Source of the DNA: Bacillus haynesii
GTDB taxonomy: Bacteria; Bacillota; Bacilli; Bacillales; Bacillaceae
NCBI RefSeq assembly: GCF_001969855.1
Contig: NZ_MRBL01000013.1
Coordinates: 41,524 to 105,523, forward strand
Direction: 5' to 3'
Length of the DNA: 64,000 nt
Notes under the pieces: model-generated
Told to the model about the DNA's origin: nothing
The model's database searches: none
What the model saw: the letters and a program-made list of their open reading frames with translations, nothing else
In this document: piece after piece, positions 43,489-52,332 of the stretch
Position numbering within the stretch: the stretch's first letter is position 1
How the letters are laid out: the number at the start of each line of letters is the position of its first letter
Translations under genes and position numbers: made by a program

Positions 43489-45774
43489 TCAATGTAAAAC
43501 CATTTTTTCATTAATCATCCTTACTCCAAACACTCCGCCGGCTGCTGTTCCCTCACTGGATTTGAACGTGACATTTACTCTCTCTTTTCCTTTCGTATAT
43601 GCAACTGGAATGTCATAACATACATCAAAAAGCCTTCCTGGGTGATTTGCCTTTAGCTGCTGTCTGGCCAGTAGTTGATCATCTATCATGATCTCAAAAT
43701 TTCTTTCGTATGTTTGTTCCTCCGATTGAAAGGTATCATCACTTCCAAAATAAGTGACCAGCAAATACATGGGTTGACTCGGCTCTGTTTTCATCTCATA
43801 ACTGAAAAAACCATCTCCTCTGCTGTCTCGCCAGCCTCTGTGAACGATATTTGCGTAACCGGAGTAAGAGTTTTCTTTTTTCAGGTGATGTTCTATCTCC
43901 TGCTGTTGTTCATTCGGCTGAACGGCATCAACGGTTATGCGTCTGATGATTTCCTGCTTTTCTTTTTCTTCATCTGTAAAATCAAGATATTCCTTTTCAG
44001 TCATCACATACCAGTAAACGGAATACCGCTGATGATGCACATTGTAGAACGGCATGAATGTGATTTCTTCATTCCCCGGCTGTCCAATCGGTTTCGTTTG
44101 AAATACGAGTGATGTTTTGTCTATACACTTCACCCACTGATCCAACTGTCCCTGATCCGCAACCAACACAGGGACATCAATTAACGGATGGTTATTAAGG
44201 GCGAGATGATCAGCAAGTATATCTGTTTCAGGGAAGTTCTCTCTCCCTAGTGCTCCTGCCAAAACAACCGGCCCATACATCAGAACGCTTTTTTTAGAAT
44301 CATCCTTCGCTTGATAGATGTGGAGTTTCATCGGCAGATCAATCTCAATACAATCTCCTGTGTTCCAATGTTTGTGAATAGCAAGGTACCCATTTTTCTC
44401 AACCGATTGAACTCGTTTTCCATTAACCACAGCTTTAAGGCCGCCATTCGTCCAATAAGGAATACGAATATGGAGTGTCATAGGCACGCCGTCAGCTTTT
44501 TTTACAACCAGTTTGGTTTTATTCGCTGCTGGAAAAGAAGTTTCCTGTGTGATGATCATTTGTTTTTCGCGTACGTTTATTTGTGAAGGAATAAATAAAT
44601 TCACATACAGATCGTCTTGGTGTAAATGGTAAATATTCTGCGTGTAGCGCGCGGGGTTTTCCATCCCGGTTCCTGTACAGCACCAAAAAGAATCTTCCGG
44701 TGAACAATACACCTTGAAATGCCCCGGCTGTGTGGAAACAAAATAGGTTTTCATGCCTGAATCGGGATCTTGGGAAGCAAGTATGTGATTATAAAGCGCA
44801 TTTTCATAGTAATCCGTAAATCTCGCTTCGTGAAACCACCGGAATAAATGCCCGGTCAATTTCAGCATGTTATACGTATTGCACGTTTCCGCGGTCGTCA
44901 CGCCTAACTCCTCGCTGCCTTCCGCTCCGAAATGCTCTCCAATACTGTTGCCGCCAATTGCGTAGGAACGCTGATATACAACCTGTTCCCAAAAGAAGAG
45001 CGCGGTATTTCTATATGCTTCTTTGCCCGTAATATCGTACAGCTTGGCGGCTCCGATCACCTTTGGAATTTGGGTATTGGCATGCTTTCCTTCAAGCTCA
45101 TCCTTCCCCTCTGCCAGAGGCTGAAGAATGGCACGATGACAGAAACGTTCTGCAAGTTCAAGATATGCTTTGTTTTTCGTCAACATATAAAGATCGGCCA
45201 TCGCCTCATTCATTCCGCCATGTTCACATATCAGCATACGCTGAAATTGCTCGTCCGTCAGACGATCCAGTCCCTTTTTTGCCCAATCAGCCAGCTTGAC
45301 GACGACTCGTAAAGCCGTCTGATTGCCGGTTAGCCGATACGTATCTATTAATCCCGCAAACAGTTTATGGATGCTGTACCACGGCACCCAAGAGCCTCCC
45401 AGACTAAAGTGGTCCACCCGAAAATCACCGCTGAACACTTCATCAAAACACGCCCTGGAGAAACCGCTTACATATCCCTCTTCATCAAATTGTTGGATAT
45501 GACTCAGCTCATTCACTGCGTACTCTGCTTTCCTTTTCAGCTTTTCATCTTCGGAAGCCTGGTACATGGCTGATGCGGCGGACAGCCAATGACCGATCGA
45601 ATGCCCGGCAATCTCTTTTGCCTCCCACCCGCCGTAGCGTGGTTTTTTAGGCGTCTGTGATACAGCCTCATAACAAGGAGCCAAAAGACGGTCTACATCC
45701 AAAAAAAGCAAATATTCCTTTCCTTTCATCTGAGAATCATAAAACTTGCCTTTTAATAATGTTACATCTTTCAT
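43489..45774 (-). CDS. GH127 beta-L-arabinofuranosidase family protein
   Basis: A 761-residue protein of the DUF1680/GH127 family, typified by the bifidobacterial HypBA1 beta-L-arabinofuranosidase. The family core is clear: AETCNTYNMLKLTGHLFRW (zinc/catalytic Glu) and SFWCCTGTGMENPARYTQNI with the Cys pair that includes the catalytic Cys. The C-terminal ~250 residues form beta-rich domains. No signal peptide, so it acts on imported oligosaccharides. The ATG at 45774 has a GGGGGAGA site. Divergent from an AraC regulator, its likely activator; no sugar transporter is adjacent. Confidence 0.9.
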   Translation of the reverse strand: MKDVTLLKGKFYDSQMKGKEYLLFLDVDRLLAPCYEAVSQTPKKPRYGGWEAKEIAGHSIGHWLSAASAMYQASEDEKLKRKAEYAVNELSHIQQFDEEGYVSGFSRACFDEVFSGDFRVDHFSLGGSWVPWYSIHKLFAGLIDTYRLTGNQTALRVVVKLADWAKKGLDRLTDEQFQRMLICEHGGMNEAMADLYMLTKNKAYLELAERFCHRAILQPLAEGKDELEGKHANTQIPKVIGAAKLYDITGKEAYRNTALFFWEQVVYQRSYAIGGNSIGEHFGAEGSEELGVTTAETCNTYNMLKLTGHLFRWFHEARFTDYYENALYNHILASQDPDSGMKTYFVSTQPGHFKVYCSPEDSFWCCTGTGMENPARYTQNIYHLHQDDLYVNLFIPSQINVREKQMIITQETSFPAANKTKLVVKKADGVPMTLHIRIPYWTNGGLKAVVNGKRVQSVEKNGYLAIHKHWNTGDCIEIDLPMKLHIYQAKDDSKKSVLMYGPVVLAGALGRENFPETDILADHLALNNHPLIDVPVLVADQGQLDQWVKCIDKTSLVFQTKPIGQPGNEEITFMPFYNVHHQRYSVYWYVMTEKEYLDFTDEEKEKQEIIRRITVDAVQPNEQQQEIEHHLKKENSYSGYANIVHRGWRDSRGDGFFSYEMKTEPSQPMYLLVTYFGSDDTFQSEEQTYERNFEIMIDDQLLARQQLKANHPGRLFDVCYDIPVAYTKGKERVNVTFKSSEGTAAGGVFGVRMINEKMVLH

Positions 45775-45931
45775 TTTTTGATCTCCCCCTATCACGTCTC
45801 ATCATGCATGGTGATGCTTTCATTATCCAAATGATGATATGGGATGTGAATTCAATATTTATCAAAAACATATCCTTTTTTTGGATTAAACCGTTACACT
45901 GGAAATAAGAATAGCGAAAGATGGTGAAGCC

Positions 45932-46795
45932 ATGTATGAAGTAAAACTCCAAGCCAATCATCTCCCTAAGATCCGTGAGGCCGGACATATGAAGGATACA
46001 GAAGGGACTTTACGTCATCCTGACAGGACGATGGATAGAATCAGCGTATTTTTTTACGTAAAACAAGGTGCGATCCATGTATTTGAGAACGAAAACGAGT
46101 ACCGCATTCAGGCGGGGAGATATCTTTTTCTTAAGAACAATACACCGCATTGGGGAGGCGATTTTTATACACCCGGCACCGAATGGTACTACATTCATTT
46201 TTACGCCGAACCTTCCTTGAATGAGGAGGAGTTTTCTCCATTTCACAATTCACCAATCCTTCTCGACAGCATCTATTCATCGCAATTAACCTTTCCGAAA
46301 AGCGGTTCTGTCCCTCATCGTGAGTACACAGAAAAACAGCTGAGCAGCATTATTCATGCCTTTGAATCACCAAGTGCTTTCAGGGCGCTCCAAGCGTGTT
46401 CTCTCACCTATCAATTCTTCATTGATCTGTATAGCAGTGCGATAAACAGTCAGGCCGGCACACCCTCTTCAAGGACCATCAGTAGAATCATTGAATTTCT
46501 GCACCGTAACAAGCATGCAAAGCTGGTCAGCAGAGATTTTGAGGATGCTTTAGAAATGAATTATGCCTATCTTTCCTTCCTCTTCAAAAAGCAAACCGGG
46601 AAAAGCATAACAGCTTATAAAAATGAACTGCTGATTGCACAGGCAATTGATCTATTCAAAACAAGCAACTTAAACGTAACCGAAGTCAGCAGCACATTAG
46701 GCTTTTCTAATCCTTATTACTTCAGCAGAGTGTTCAAACGGGTGACTGGAGTGTCCCCGTCTGTATATATAAGCGAAATATACAGAAATCAATAA
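45932..46795 (+). CDS. AraC family transcriptional regulator
   Basis: A 287-residue regulator. Residues ~1-150 form a cupin-type sugar-sensing domain (GRYLFLKNNTPHWGGDFYTPG). Residues ~185-285 carry two helix-turn-helix motifs (ALEMNYAYLSFLFKKQTGKS and NVTEVSSTLGFSNPYYFSRVF, then KRVTGVSPS). It probably activates the divergent GH127 gene in response to an arabinose-containing inducer (inference from context). The 157-base gap between the two genes should hold the operators. Confidence 0.9.
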   Translation: MYEVKLQANHLPKIREAGHMKDTEGTLRHPDRTMDRISVFFYVKQGAIHVFENENEYRIQAGRYLFLKNNTPHWGGDFYTPGTEWYYIHFYAEPSLNEEEFSPFHNSPILLDSIYSSQLTFPKSGSVPHREYTEKQLSSIIHAFESPSAFRALQACSLTYQFFIDLYSSAINSQAGTPSSRTISRIIEFLHRNKHAKLVSRDFEDALEMNYAYLSFLFKKQTGKSITAYKNELLIAQAIDLFKTSNLNVTEVSSTLGFSNPYYFSRVFKRVTGVSPSVYISEIYRNQ

Positions 46796-46827
46796 AAAAA
46801 CACTTGCAGTTCCGGGCCTGCAAGTGT
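46793..46827 (-). terminator. Terminator of the endonuclease V pseudogene
   Basis: Minus strand AACACTTGCAG and CTGCAAGTGTT across 8 nt, then seven T residues, directly at the stop of the decayed gene. Confidence 0.85.
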
Positions 46828-47436
46828 TACGCGTGACTTTTCTGATAGAACGTTCGCAAGATATGTGTTTCCAGGTCAGCAAGGCGGACAGGGATCGGTA
46901 TCCTGATTTCTTGATTGATCAGGCTCATCGTGATCTGATAGCTGCTTTCTAAATCAATATGATTTCCGCAAGACAAGAAGATAGGCTTCACGTCCCGCCG
47001 CGTCCGAACCTTGCCGTCAATGATAACGGTATATGCACCGACTTCATTTTCAGGCATCACGAAATCACAGCCTTTGATTTTGAGATAGGTTTTCGCAATC
47101 CCAATTGTCGGCTTACCGAGAAAAAAGCCGCATGGGTGGCAACGCCCATATGGTTGTAATGCAGATACCCGTTGCCATCAAACCAAAACACATCCGGCTC
47201 CGTTTCCAGCTTTTTGCCGCCTCAATGATCAGCGGCAGCTCACGAAATGCAAGGAAGCCGGCCACATACGGTACGCTGATTTTCCCCATGCTATGCACTT
47301 TTTCAATGACTTCTTTCGGATCAGCGTCAATCACGATAACACTGCACACCCCGTACGGTTCGCCGTCCTGCTCCCAATAAGCGAGGTCGACGCCTGCGCA
47401 GGTGTTGATGGATTCTGGGGTTGGGTTTCCTTCTAT
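46827..47436 (-). pseudogene. Decayed endonuclease V gene (nfi/ywqL-like)
   Basis: Endonuclease V nicks DNA 3' of deaminated bases. Pieces in three frames read CAGVDLAYWEQDGEPYGVC, KISVPYVAGFLAFRELPLII, then (new frame) FDGNGYLHYNHMGVATHAAFF, then IGIAKTYLKIKGCDFVMPEN and DVKPIFLSCGNHIDLESSYQ. One A is lacking in a run at ~47210 and one in a run at 47121-47126. About five residues (YGRAL-type, next to RTRRDVKP) are missing in frame. About 20-25 N-terminal residues are lost where the sequence meets the repeated hairpin at 47441. Several independent lesions indicate a real pseudogene. Confidence 0.85.
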
Positions 47437-47440
47437 ACCT

Positions 47441-47472
47441 AAAGGCTGCCGTTGATAACGGCAGCCTTTTTA
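47441..47472. terminator. Second, inverted copy of the NhaC terminator hairpin
   Basis: AAAGGCTGCCGTT and AACGGCAGCCTTT across 3 nt, TTTTTAT on the plus strand. It lies 3' of the EcsC-like gene and at the truncated 5' edge of the endonuclease V pseudogene. Confidence 0.85.
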
Positions 47473-48294
47473 TCACTCTGTTTCTGTCGCGTCCAGCTCC
47501 GCAAGCCTTTCCATGATCCGCCGCTTTTTATACATCATCATTCCCGTTTCAGCCACACCGTTCACCATCGAACGGTTTGAGATTGCACCAAAGAGAATGC
47601 CTGCGACGGGTACCATTTGAAACAGCTTTTTCCATCCGAAAGAATCGCGGTATGTATAAACAACTTCCCGCCAGCCTTGAATTTGCGAAATCATATTTTC
47701 ACGGGAGCCCGATGATTGATGGTATCGCCTGAGTTCCTGAATGATCGCCCTTTTCCCGACAATATCAGCGGCGCTGAGCTGCAGGCATTTAATAATAAAC
47801 ATCCGCTCCGTTTTTTCTTTAGGATCGTAGCCGTAAGATATCGCGATGTCCTGTAATGTCTTCAAAGAAAGGCCGAGGATTGCGGGAATATCGACAGCAA
47901 GCGTCAATAAGCCGCCTACACCGGTTGTCGCTCCTTGAACAGCTGCAGTATTCGCCCTGTTTTTCCCGAGGGTTTCACACATTTGATCCATCACTTCCAA
48001 AGGAGCCCTTTGAATATCTTCGATCGTCTCAATCGTTTCATCCGGCAACTTTTTCTGAAACTGGCGGATCAGATGTTTTTCGGACGTCAAGTATTGGCCT
48101 CCGTTTTGAATAAAGCCGCCGATTTCGTCGAGCAGCAGACCGATTTTATCTTGAATGAATGCCGGCGTAAGCTTGTCCAGTACCTTGAACGGCAGCCGGC
48201 CGATCCTTTCCCAAAACCACGCTTTCTGCTGTTCTTTTTCCCATTTTTCAATTTTTTTCAGTTCGTTTTCCAAATCTGTTTTGTCGTAGCGCAC
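47473..48294 (-). CDS. EcsC family protein
   Basis: A 273-residue member of the EcsC family (named after the third gene of the B. subtilis ecs ABC transporter operon). Typical features: the N-terminal WEKEQQKAWFWERIGRLPFK, a Gly-rich amphipathic GATTGVGGLLTLAVDIPAIL segment and VPVAGILFGAISNRSMV near the C-terminus. The molecular function is unknown; membrane association is likely from the two hydrophobic segments. Divergent from ydaT. Confidence 0.83.
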   Translation of the reverse strand: MRYDKTDLENELKKIEKWEKEQQKAWFWERIGRLPFKVLDKLTPAFIQDKIGLLLDEIGGFIQNGGQYLTSEKHLIRQFQKKLPDETIETIEDIQRAPLEVMDQMCETLGKNRANTAAVQGATTGVGGLLTLAVDIPAILGLSLKTLQDIAISYGYDPKEKTERMFIIKCLQLSAADIVGKRAIIQELRRYHQSSGSRENMISQIQGWREVVYTYRDSFGWKKLFQMVPVAGILFGAISNRSMVNGVAETGMMMYKKRRIMERLAELDATETE

Positions 48295-48357
48295 GGAAGG
48301 TTCGCCCTCTCATTCGTGTTTTTTTATAGTATACAATGATTCATCATATGAATCCGT

Positions 48358-48384
48358 GTTTTTTGATCGGCTTTCAGCGGGTAA
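48358..48384 (+). promoter_or_regulatory. SigB promoter of ydaT
   Basis: GTTTTT (48358-48363), 15-bp spacer, GGGTAA (48379-48384), 28 bases before the ydaT start. Near the SigB consensus. Confidence 0.6.
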
Positions 48385-48411
48385 AACTTATGAAAAAGGA
48401 GGAATGATCAA

Positions 48412-48858
48412 ATGCCGTGGTCAATGGAAGACTATCCCGCTTCATTGAAACATTTGGACAAACCGGTGAAAAAGAAAGCCATTGAAATTGCGAATGCGAT
48501 GGTTGACGAAGGATACGACGAAAGCCGGGCAATTCCGATTGCGACAAGTCAGGCGAAGGAATGGGCGGATAACAGGAGCAAAAGCGAACTTAAATCCTAT
48601 GCGGAGAAAGCCGATGAAACGGAACGCGGTGACAGCGGTTCGAGCAGCAAGCCGGAGCTTGCGGAAAAGTGCGAGCATGTCATCAAACACGAAAAAGGCT
48701 GGGCAGTCAAAGCAGAAGATGCCAAGCGGGCCAGCGAAGTAAAGGATACAAAAGCAGAAGCCGTCGAACGGGCGAAAGAAATCGCCGAAAATAAAGGCAC
48801 TGCCGTCATCGTCCATAAAAAAGACGGCAGTGTTGAGCGGAAGATCAGGATGAATTAG
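48412..48858 (+). CDS. ydaT: General stress protein YdaT
   Basis: A 148-residue hydrophilic protein. The N-terminus MPWSMEDYPASLKHLDKPVK is a ChaB-like segment and the C-terminal ~60 residues form a DUF2188 domain (ERAKEIAENKGTAVIVHKKD). Nearly colinear with B. subtilis YdaT, a SigB-dependent general stress protein of unknown molecular role. AAAAAGGAGGAA ribosome site; a strong terminator follows. Confidence 0.93.
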   Translation: MPWSMEDYPASLKHLDKPVKKKAIEIANAMVDEGYDESRAIPIATSQAKEWADNRSKSELKSYAEKADETERGDSGSSSKPELAEKCEHVIKHEKGWAVKAEDAKRASEVKDTKAEAVERAKEIAENKGTAVIVHKKDGSVERKIRMN

Positions 48859-48861
48859 CGG

Positions 48862-48892
48862 GACGCTCCGTTTTTGGAGCGTCTTACTTTTT
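48862..48892 (+). terminator. Terminator of ydaT
   Basis: GACGCTCC and GGAGCGTC across GTTTTT, followed by TTACTTTTT; it may also serve the convergent glycosyltransferase gene. Confidence 0.88.
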
Positions 48893-50068
48893 CCCCGCCA
48901 ACTCCAATACAGCATCAGCTGCTTTTTGGTAGCCGCCGGCATTGCGGAGCGAGCGGCCGATTTTGGCGGCGCCGTCTTTATAGGAGCGGTTTTCAAGCAT
49001 ATCTTCAATCGTATTTTTTAAAACAGCCGCGGAAAGTTCATTTTTGTCCAGCTTGATCCCGGCGCCTGTCCGTTCCACCTGATCTGCGACGAAAAACTGG
49101 TCTGCCCCCATCGGGATGACGATGAGCGGCGTATCAAAGTAAAGGCCTTCATTTGTACTGTTCATGCCGCCGTGTGTGACAAATACATCAGCTTGTTTCA
49201 AAACCTCCAATTGCGGGATATACGGCCTCACGATAAAATGATCCGGAATGCTGCCGAGATCGGCGGGATCCGTTGATTTCCCGATAGACATGACCACCTT
49301 GCCGTCAAAGTCTTTCAGCGCTTCGATACACATATGATACAGCTCTTTTTGCTGATTAAAGATTGTGCCCATCGAGATCATGATGACGGTTTCCCCCTCC
49401 AGCTCAGCGAACGGGAAGCTGCCCGGATCCTGCCTGCTCGTAATCGACGGCCCGACAAACAAGTAGTCATGCCCAAATCGTTCTTCATGAGGCTGAAACT
49501 CCCTCGAGGTAAAGACAATCGTGATATCCCCCGGACAGGAGAATACGTCAAACGGCTTGTCGAGACTGACGGGATACCGCTCACTTAATTCGCTGAGGGA
49601 TCGTTTCAATTTTTCAAAATACGGCGAGCTTTCGATGTCGCCTTGCAAGGTAAACGTTTTTGCAAACGACTCATCCATTGCAAATGTCGTACATAACGAA
49701 ACGCTCGGCAGCTCAAGCATTTCAGCAATGATTTTCCCCGCCAAAAAGTGATGGTCATATATCACATAATCATAAGATTCGCTCTTGACTTCCCGGTAGA
49801 TGAGCTGAACGATCTCATCGACTTTACCCGACATATTGTAAACCATTTCGGCAAAGTCCATCTTTTCTTTTTCCTTCCCGGGTGATAGAGCCTCTCTGAA
49901 ATCCGGGTATAAACGGACTTCTGCGCCTGTTTTTTTAATTTTTTCAGCGTATTCCTCAACTGCATAATATACGATGCTTTCTCCTCGTCTTTGCAGCTCC
50001 TTTGTGATGCCAAGAGAAGGATTGATGTGCCCCTCCCCCGGGAAATTGATCATCAGTACATGTCCCAT
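48884..50068 (-). CDS. GT1 (MGT-type) UDP-glycosyltransferase, YdhE-like
   Basis: A 394-residue GT1 glycosyltransferase like B. subtilis YdhE/YjiC, which glucosylate macrolides, flavonoids and other small acceptors. The N-terminus FPGEGHINPSLGITKEL carries the catalytic His; the C-terminal donor motif is FVTHGGMNSTNEGLYFDTPL with PMGADQFF. Start at the ATG at 50068, 7 nt after AGGAAG. Monocistronic; acceptor unknown, possibly self-protection or detoxification. Confidence 0.9.
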   Translation of the reverse strand: MGHVLMINFPGEGHINPSLGITKELQRRGESIVYYAVEEYAEKIKKTGAEVRLYPDFREALSPGKEKEKMDFAEMVYNMSGKVDEIVQLIYREVKSESYDYVIYDHHFLAGKIIAEMLELPSVSLCTTFAMDESFAKTFTLQGDIESSPYFEKLKRSLSELSERYPVSLDKPFDVFSCPGDITIVFTSREFQPHEERFGHDYLFVGPSITSRQDPGSFPFAELEGETVIMISMGTIFNQQKELYHMCIEALKDFDGKVVMSIGKSTDPADLGSIPDHFIVRPYIPQLEVLKQADVFVTHGGMNSTNEGLYFDTPLIVIPMGADQFFVADQVERTGAGIKLDKNELSAAVLKNTIEDMLENRSYKDGAAKIGRSLRNAGGYQKAADAVLELAGKK

Positions 50069-50374
50069 CACAGCTCTTCCTTTCTCATACGAAAATTTAT
50101 ATAAGGAAATTTACTACAAAAAGACAAACGAAGTAAAGAAATTTAATTAGATTAATAATACATAAACATAACTATTTGACCATTTGTCTGTTTCTGCATA
50201 TCTTTCCTTTAAATTTTTTTGCCATGCAAATGAGCGTATATCATTAGAGAAAACAGGCTCTTTATTACTTGACAACCCCATATCGGAAGACGATTTTCCT
50301 TTTTTTAAAACAAATTAAAACACGGCGGATCGAGGCACAATACATCATAAGAAACAACCTACGGAGGTTTTGCC
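50069..50374. other. AT-rich intergenic region before aspA
   Basis: A divergent promoter region with no coding potential. TTGACA occurs at 50269-50274 without a convincing -10. I saw no riboswitch, T-box or strong hairpin. Confidence 0.5.
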
Positions 50375-51796
50375 ATGGATACGAAAGCAACCAGGATCGA
50401 GAAGGATTTTCTAGGTGATAAAGAAGTTCCGGCTGACGCCTATTACGGCGTACAAACCATGAGGGCCGTGGAGAACTTTCCAATTACAGGATATCGGATT
50501 GATGAAGAGCTGATTAAAGCTTTGGCAATGGTTAAAAAAGCGGCGGCTCTCGCCAATATGGATATTAAACGTTTATATAAAGAGCTTGGCGAAGTCATTG
50601 TAAAAGCGGCCGGTGAAATAACGGAAGGGCTCTGGCACGATCATTTTATTGTCGACCCCATTCAGGGCGGCGCCGGCACTTCAATGAATATGAATACGAA
50701 TGAAGTTATCGCAAACAGAGGTTTAGAACTTTTAGGGAAAGAAAAAGGGGATTACTTCCATTTAAGTCCAAACACACATGTCAATATGGCCCAATCAACG
50801 AATGATGTGTTTCCGACAGCCATTCATCTGGCCACATTGAATCACTTAAAACGGCTCATATCAACGATGGAACATATGCTGGATGCCTTCCGCAAAAAAG
50901 CGGCGGAATTCGATTCCGTCATTAAAATGGGCCGCACCCATCTTCAGGATGCCGTTCCGATCAGGCTCGGCCAGGAATTCGAAGCCTACTCCCGGGTGGT
51001 CGAACGCGATATTCAGCGGATCAGGCAGTCGCAGCATCATCTCTATGAAGTCAATATGGGAGCCACAGCAGTCGGCACGGGGTTGAACGCCGATCCGAGA
51101 TACATTCAAAACGTTGTCGCACACCTCTCAGATATTAGCGGCTATCAGCTGACCGGCGCAGACCATCTTGTCGATGCCACACAGAACACGGATGCCTACA
51201 CAGAAGTTTCGGCTGCTTTGAAAGTCGGCATGATGAATATGTCCAAGATCGCCAACGATTTACGTTTAATGGCGTCAGGTCCGAGGGCAGGGCTTGCCGA
51301 GATCCGGCTGCCGCCCCGCCAGCCCGGCTCCTCCATCATGCCCGGCAAAGTAAATCCGGTGATGCCTGAGCTGATGAACCAGATCGCATTTCAGGTGATC
51401 GGCAACGATCATACCATCTGCCTTGCATCAGAGGCGGGCCAGCTTGAGTTAAACGTGATGGAGCCCGTGCTCGTCTTTAATTTGCTGCAGTCGATTAAAA
51501 TCATGAACAACGGATTTCGGGTATTTACCGATTACTGCATCACTGGGATTGAAGCGAATGAGATCAGGTTGAAAGAATTCGTCGAAAAAAGCGTAGGAAC
51601 GATTACGGCCGTCAATCCGCACCTCGGCTATGAAGCCGCCGCACGAATTGCGAAAGAAGCGATTGCCACAGGACGATCAGTGCGCGAGCTGTGTTTGCTC
51701 CATGATGTTTTGACAGAGGAAGAATTGGATCTCATTCTCGATCCGTATGAAATGACACATCCGGGCATTGCAGGGGCCTCGCTTCTCGAGGAATAG
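50375..51796 (+). CDS. aspA: Aspartate ammonia-lyase (aspartase)
   Basis: A 473-residue fumarase/aspartase-superfamily enzyme converting aspartate to fumarate and ammonia. The signature loop GSSIMPGKVNPVMPE is intact, as are GGAGTSMNMNTNEVI and STNDVFPTA. It closely resembles B. subtilis AnsB. There ansB follows the asparaginase gene ansA; here the gene is alone, with an ACGGAGG site and without an AnsR-type regulator nearby. Confidence 0.95.
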   Translation: MDTKATRIEKDFLGDKEVPADAYYGVQTMRAVENFPITGYRIDEELIKALAMVKKAAALANMDIKRLYKELGEVIVKAAGEITEGLWHDHFIVDPIQGGAGTSMNMNTNEVIANRGLELLGKEKGDYFHLSPNTHVNMAQSTNDVFPTAIHLATLNHLKRLISTMEHMLDAFRKKAAEFDSVIKMGRTHLQDAVPIRLGQEFEAYSRVVERDIQRIRQSQHHLYEVNMGATAVGTGLNADPRYIQNVVAHLSDISGYQLTGADHLVDATQNTDAYTEVSAALKVGMMNMSKIANDLRLMASGPRAGLAEIRLPPRQPGSSIMPGKVNPVMPELMNQIAFQVIGNDHTICLASEAGQLELNVMEPVLVFNLLQSIKIMNNGFRVFTDYCITGIEANEIRLKEFVEKSVGTITAVNPHLGYEAAARIAKEAIATGRSVRELCLLHDVLTEEELDLILDPYEMTHPGIAGASLLEE

Positions 51797-51826
51797 CCAT
51801 CCGTCTTTCTCAATATGCTTTCAAGC

Positions 51827-51851
51827 GTTTATAGACGCCCGAGACGGGCTA
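51827..51851 (+). promoter_or_regulatory. SigB promoter of ydaS
   Basis: GTTTAT (51827-51832), 13-bp spacer, GGGCTA (51846-51851), 39 bases before ydaS. Confidence 0.78.
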
Positions 51852-51890
51852 AACATTTAATATAAATCAATTGAAAGAGGTGGAAAGACA

Positions 51891-52151
51891 ATGTTAGGAT
51901 TTCTCGTTTCTTTAATCGTAGCCATTGTCATTGGTTTAATCGGAGGCGCAATCGGAGGCGATGGTGCCCCAGGAGGAATGATCGGCTCTATGGTTGTCGG
52001 CTTTATCGGAGCTTGGATCGGCCACGGGCTACTTGGAACGTGGGGGCCTGATATTGCGGGATTCGCCATCTTTCCGGCGATTATCGGAGCCGCAATTCTC
52101 GTCTTCATTTTAAACCTGATCTTCCGCGGAAGAATGGGTTCTCAAGCGTAA
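51891..52151 (+). CDS. ydaS: GlsB/YeaQ/YmgE family small membrane protein YdaS
   Basis: An 86-residue protein with three predicted helices rich in Gly (IGLIGGAIGGDGAPGG, GFIGAWIGHGLLG, FILNLIFRG), the transglycosylase-associated family. It is a SigB-dependent stress protein in B. subtilis; molecular role unknown. GAAAGAGGTGG ribosome site; terminator downstream. Confidence 0.92.
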   Translation: MLGFLVSLIVAIVIGLIGGAIGGDGAPGGMIGSMVVGFIGAWIGHGLLGTWGPDIAGFAIFPAIIGAAILVFILNLIFRGRMGSQA

Positions 52152-52160
52152 TATCCGGCC

Positions 52161-52191
52161 AGCATCGCCCGAAAGCGGTGCTGTTTTTTTG
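52161..52191 (+). terminator. Terminator of ydaS
   Basis: CAGCATCGC and GCGGTGCTG (one G-T/bulge position) across 6 nt, then seven T residues. Confidence 0.85.
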
Positions 52192-52233
52192 TTTGGGCGA
52201 AACCTTTCTCGCATATACTATAGCATCTTATGG

Positions 52234-52290
52234 TTGACAATTGATCATTGCAGGCATATGATGTTGATATAAATTTGCACTAAGGAAACT
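52234..52290 (+). promoter_or_regulatory. mntH promoter with MntR operator
   Basis: TTGACA (52234-52239), 17-bp spacer, TATGAT (52257-52262). The MntR-box-like TTTGCACTAAGGAAACT occupies 52274-52290, just past the predicted start, as in B. subtilis mntH. Confidence 0.88.
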
Positions 52291-52332
52291 TTTATGTATA
52301 AGGAAAAACAACTGAGAATCTAGGTGAATCAA

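Noticed and set aside
45796-45931. CcpA cre site before the GH127 gene
   Set aside because: The best match (TGAAAGCATCACCA) has three mismatches at conserved positions.
50269-50310. TTGACA-based promoter for aspA
   Set aside because: A perfect -35 is present, but no acceptable -10 at 16-18 bases.
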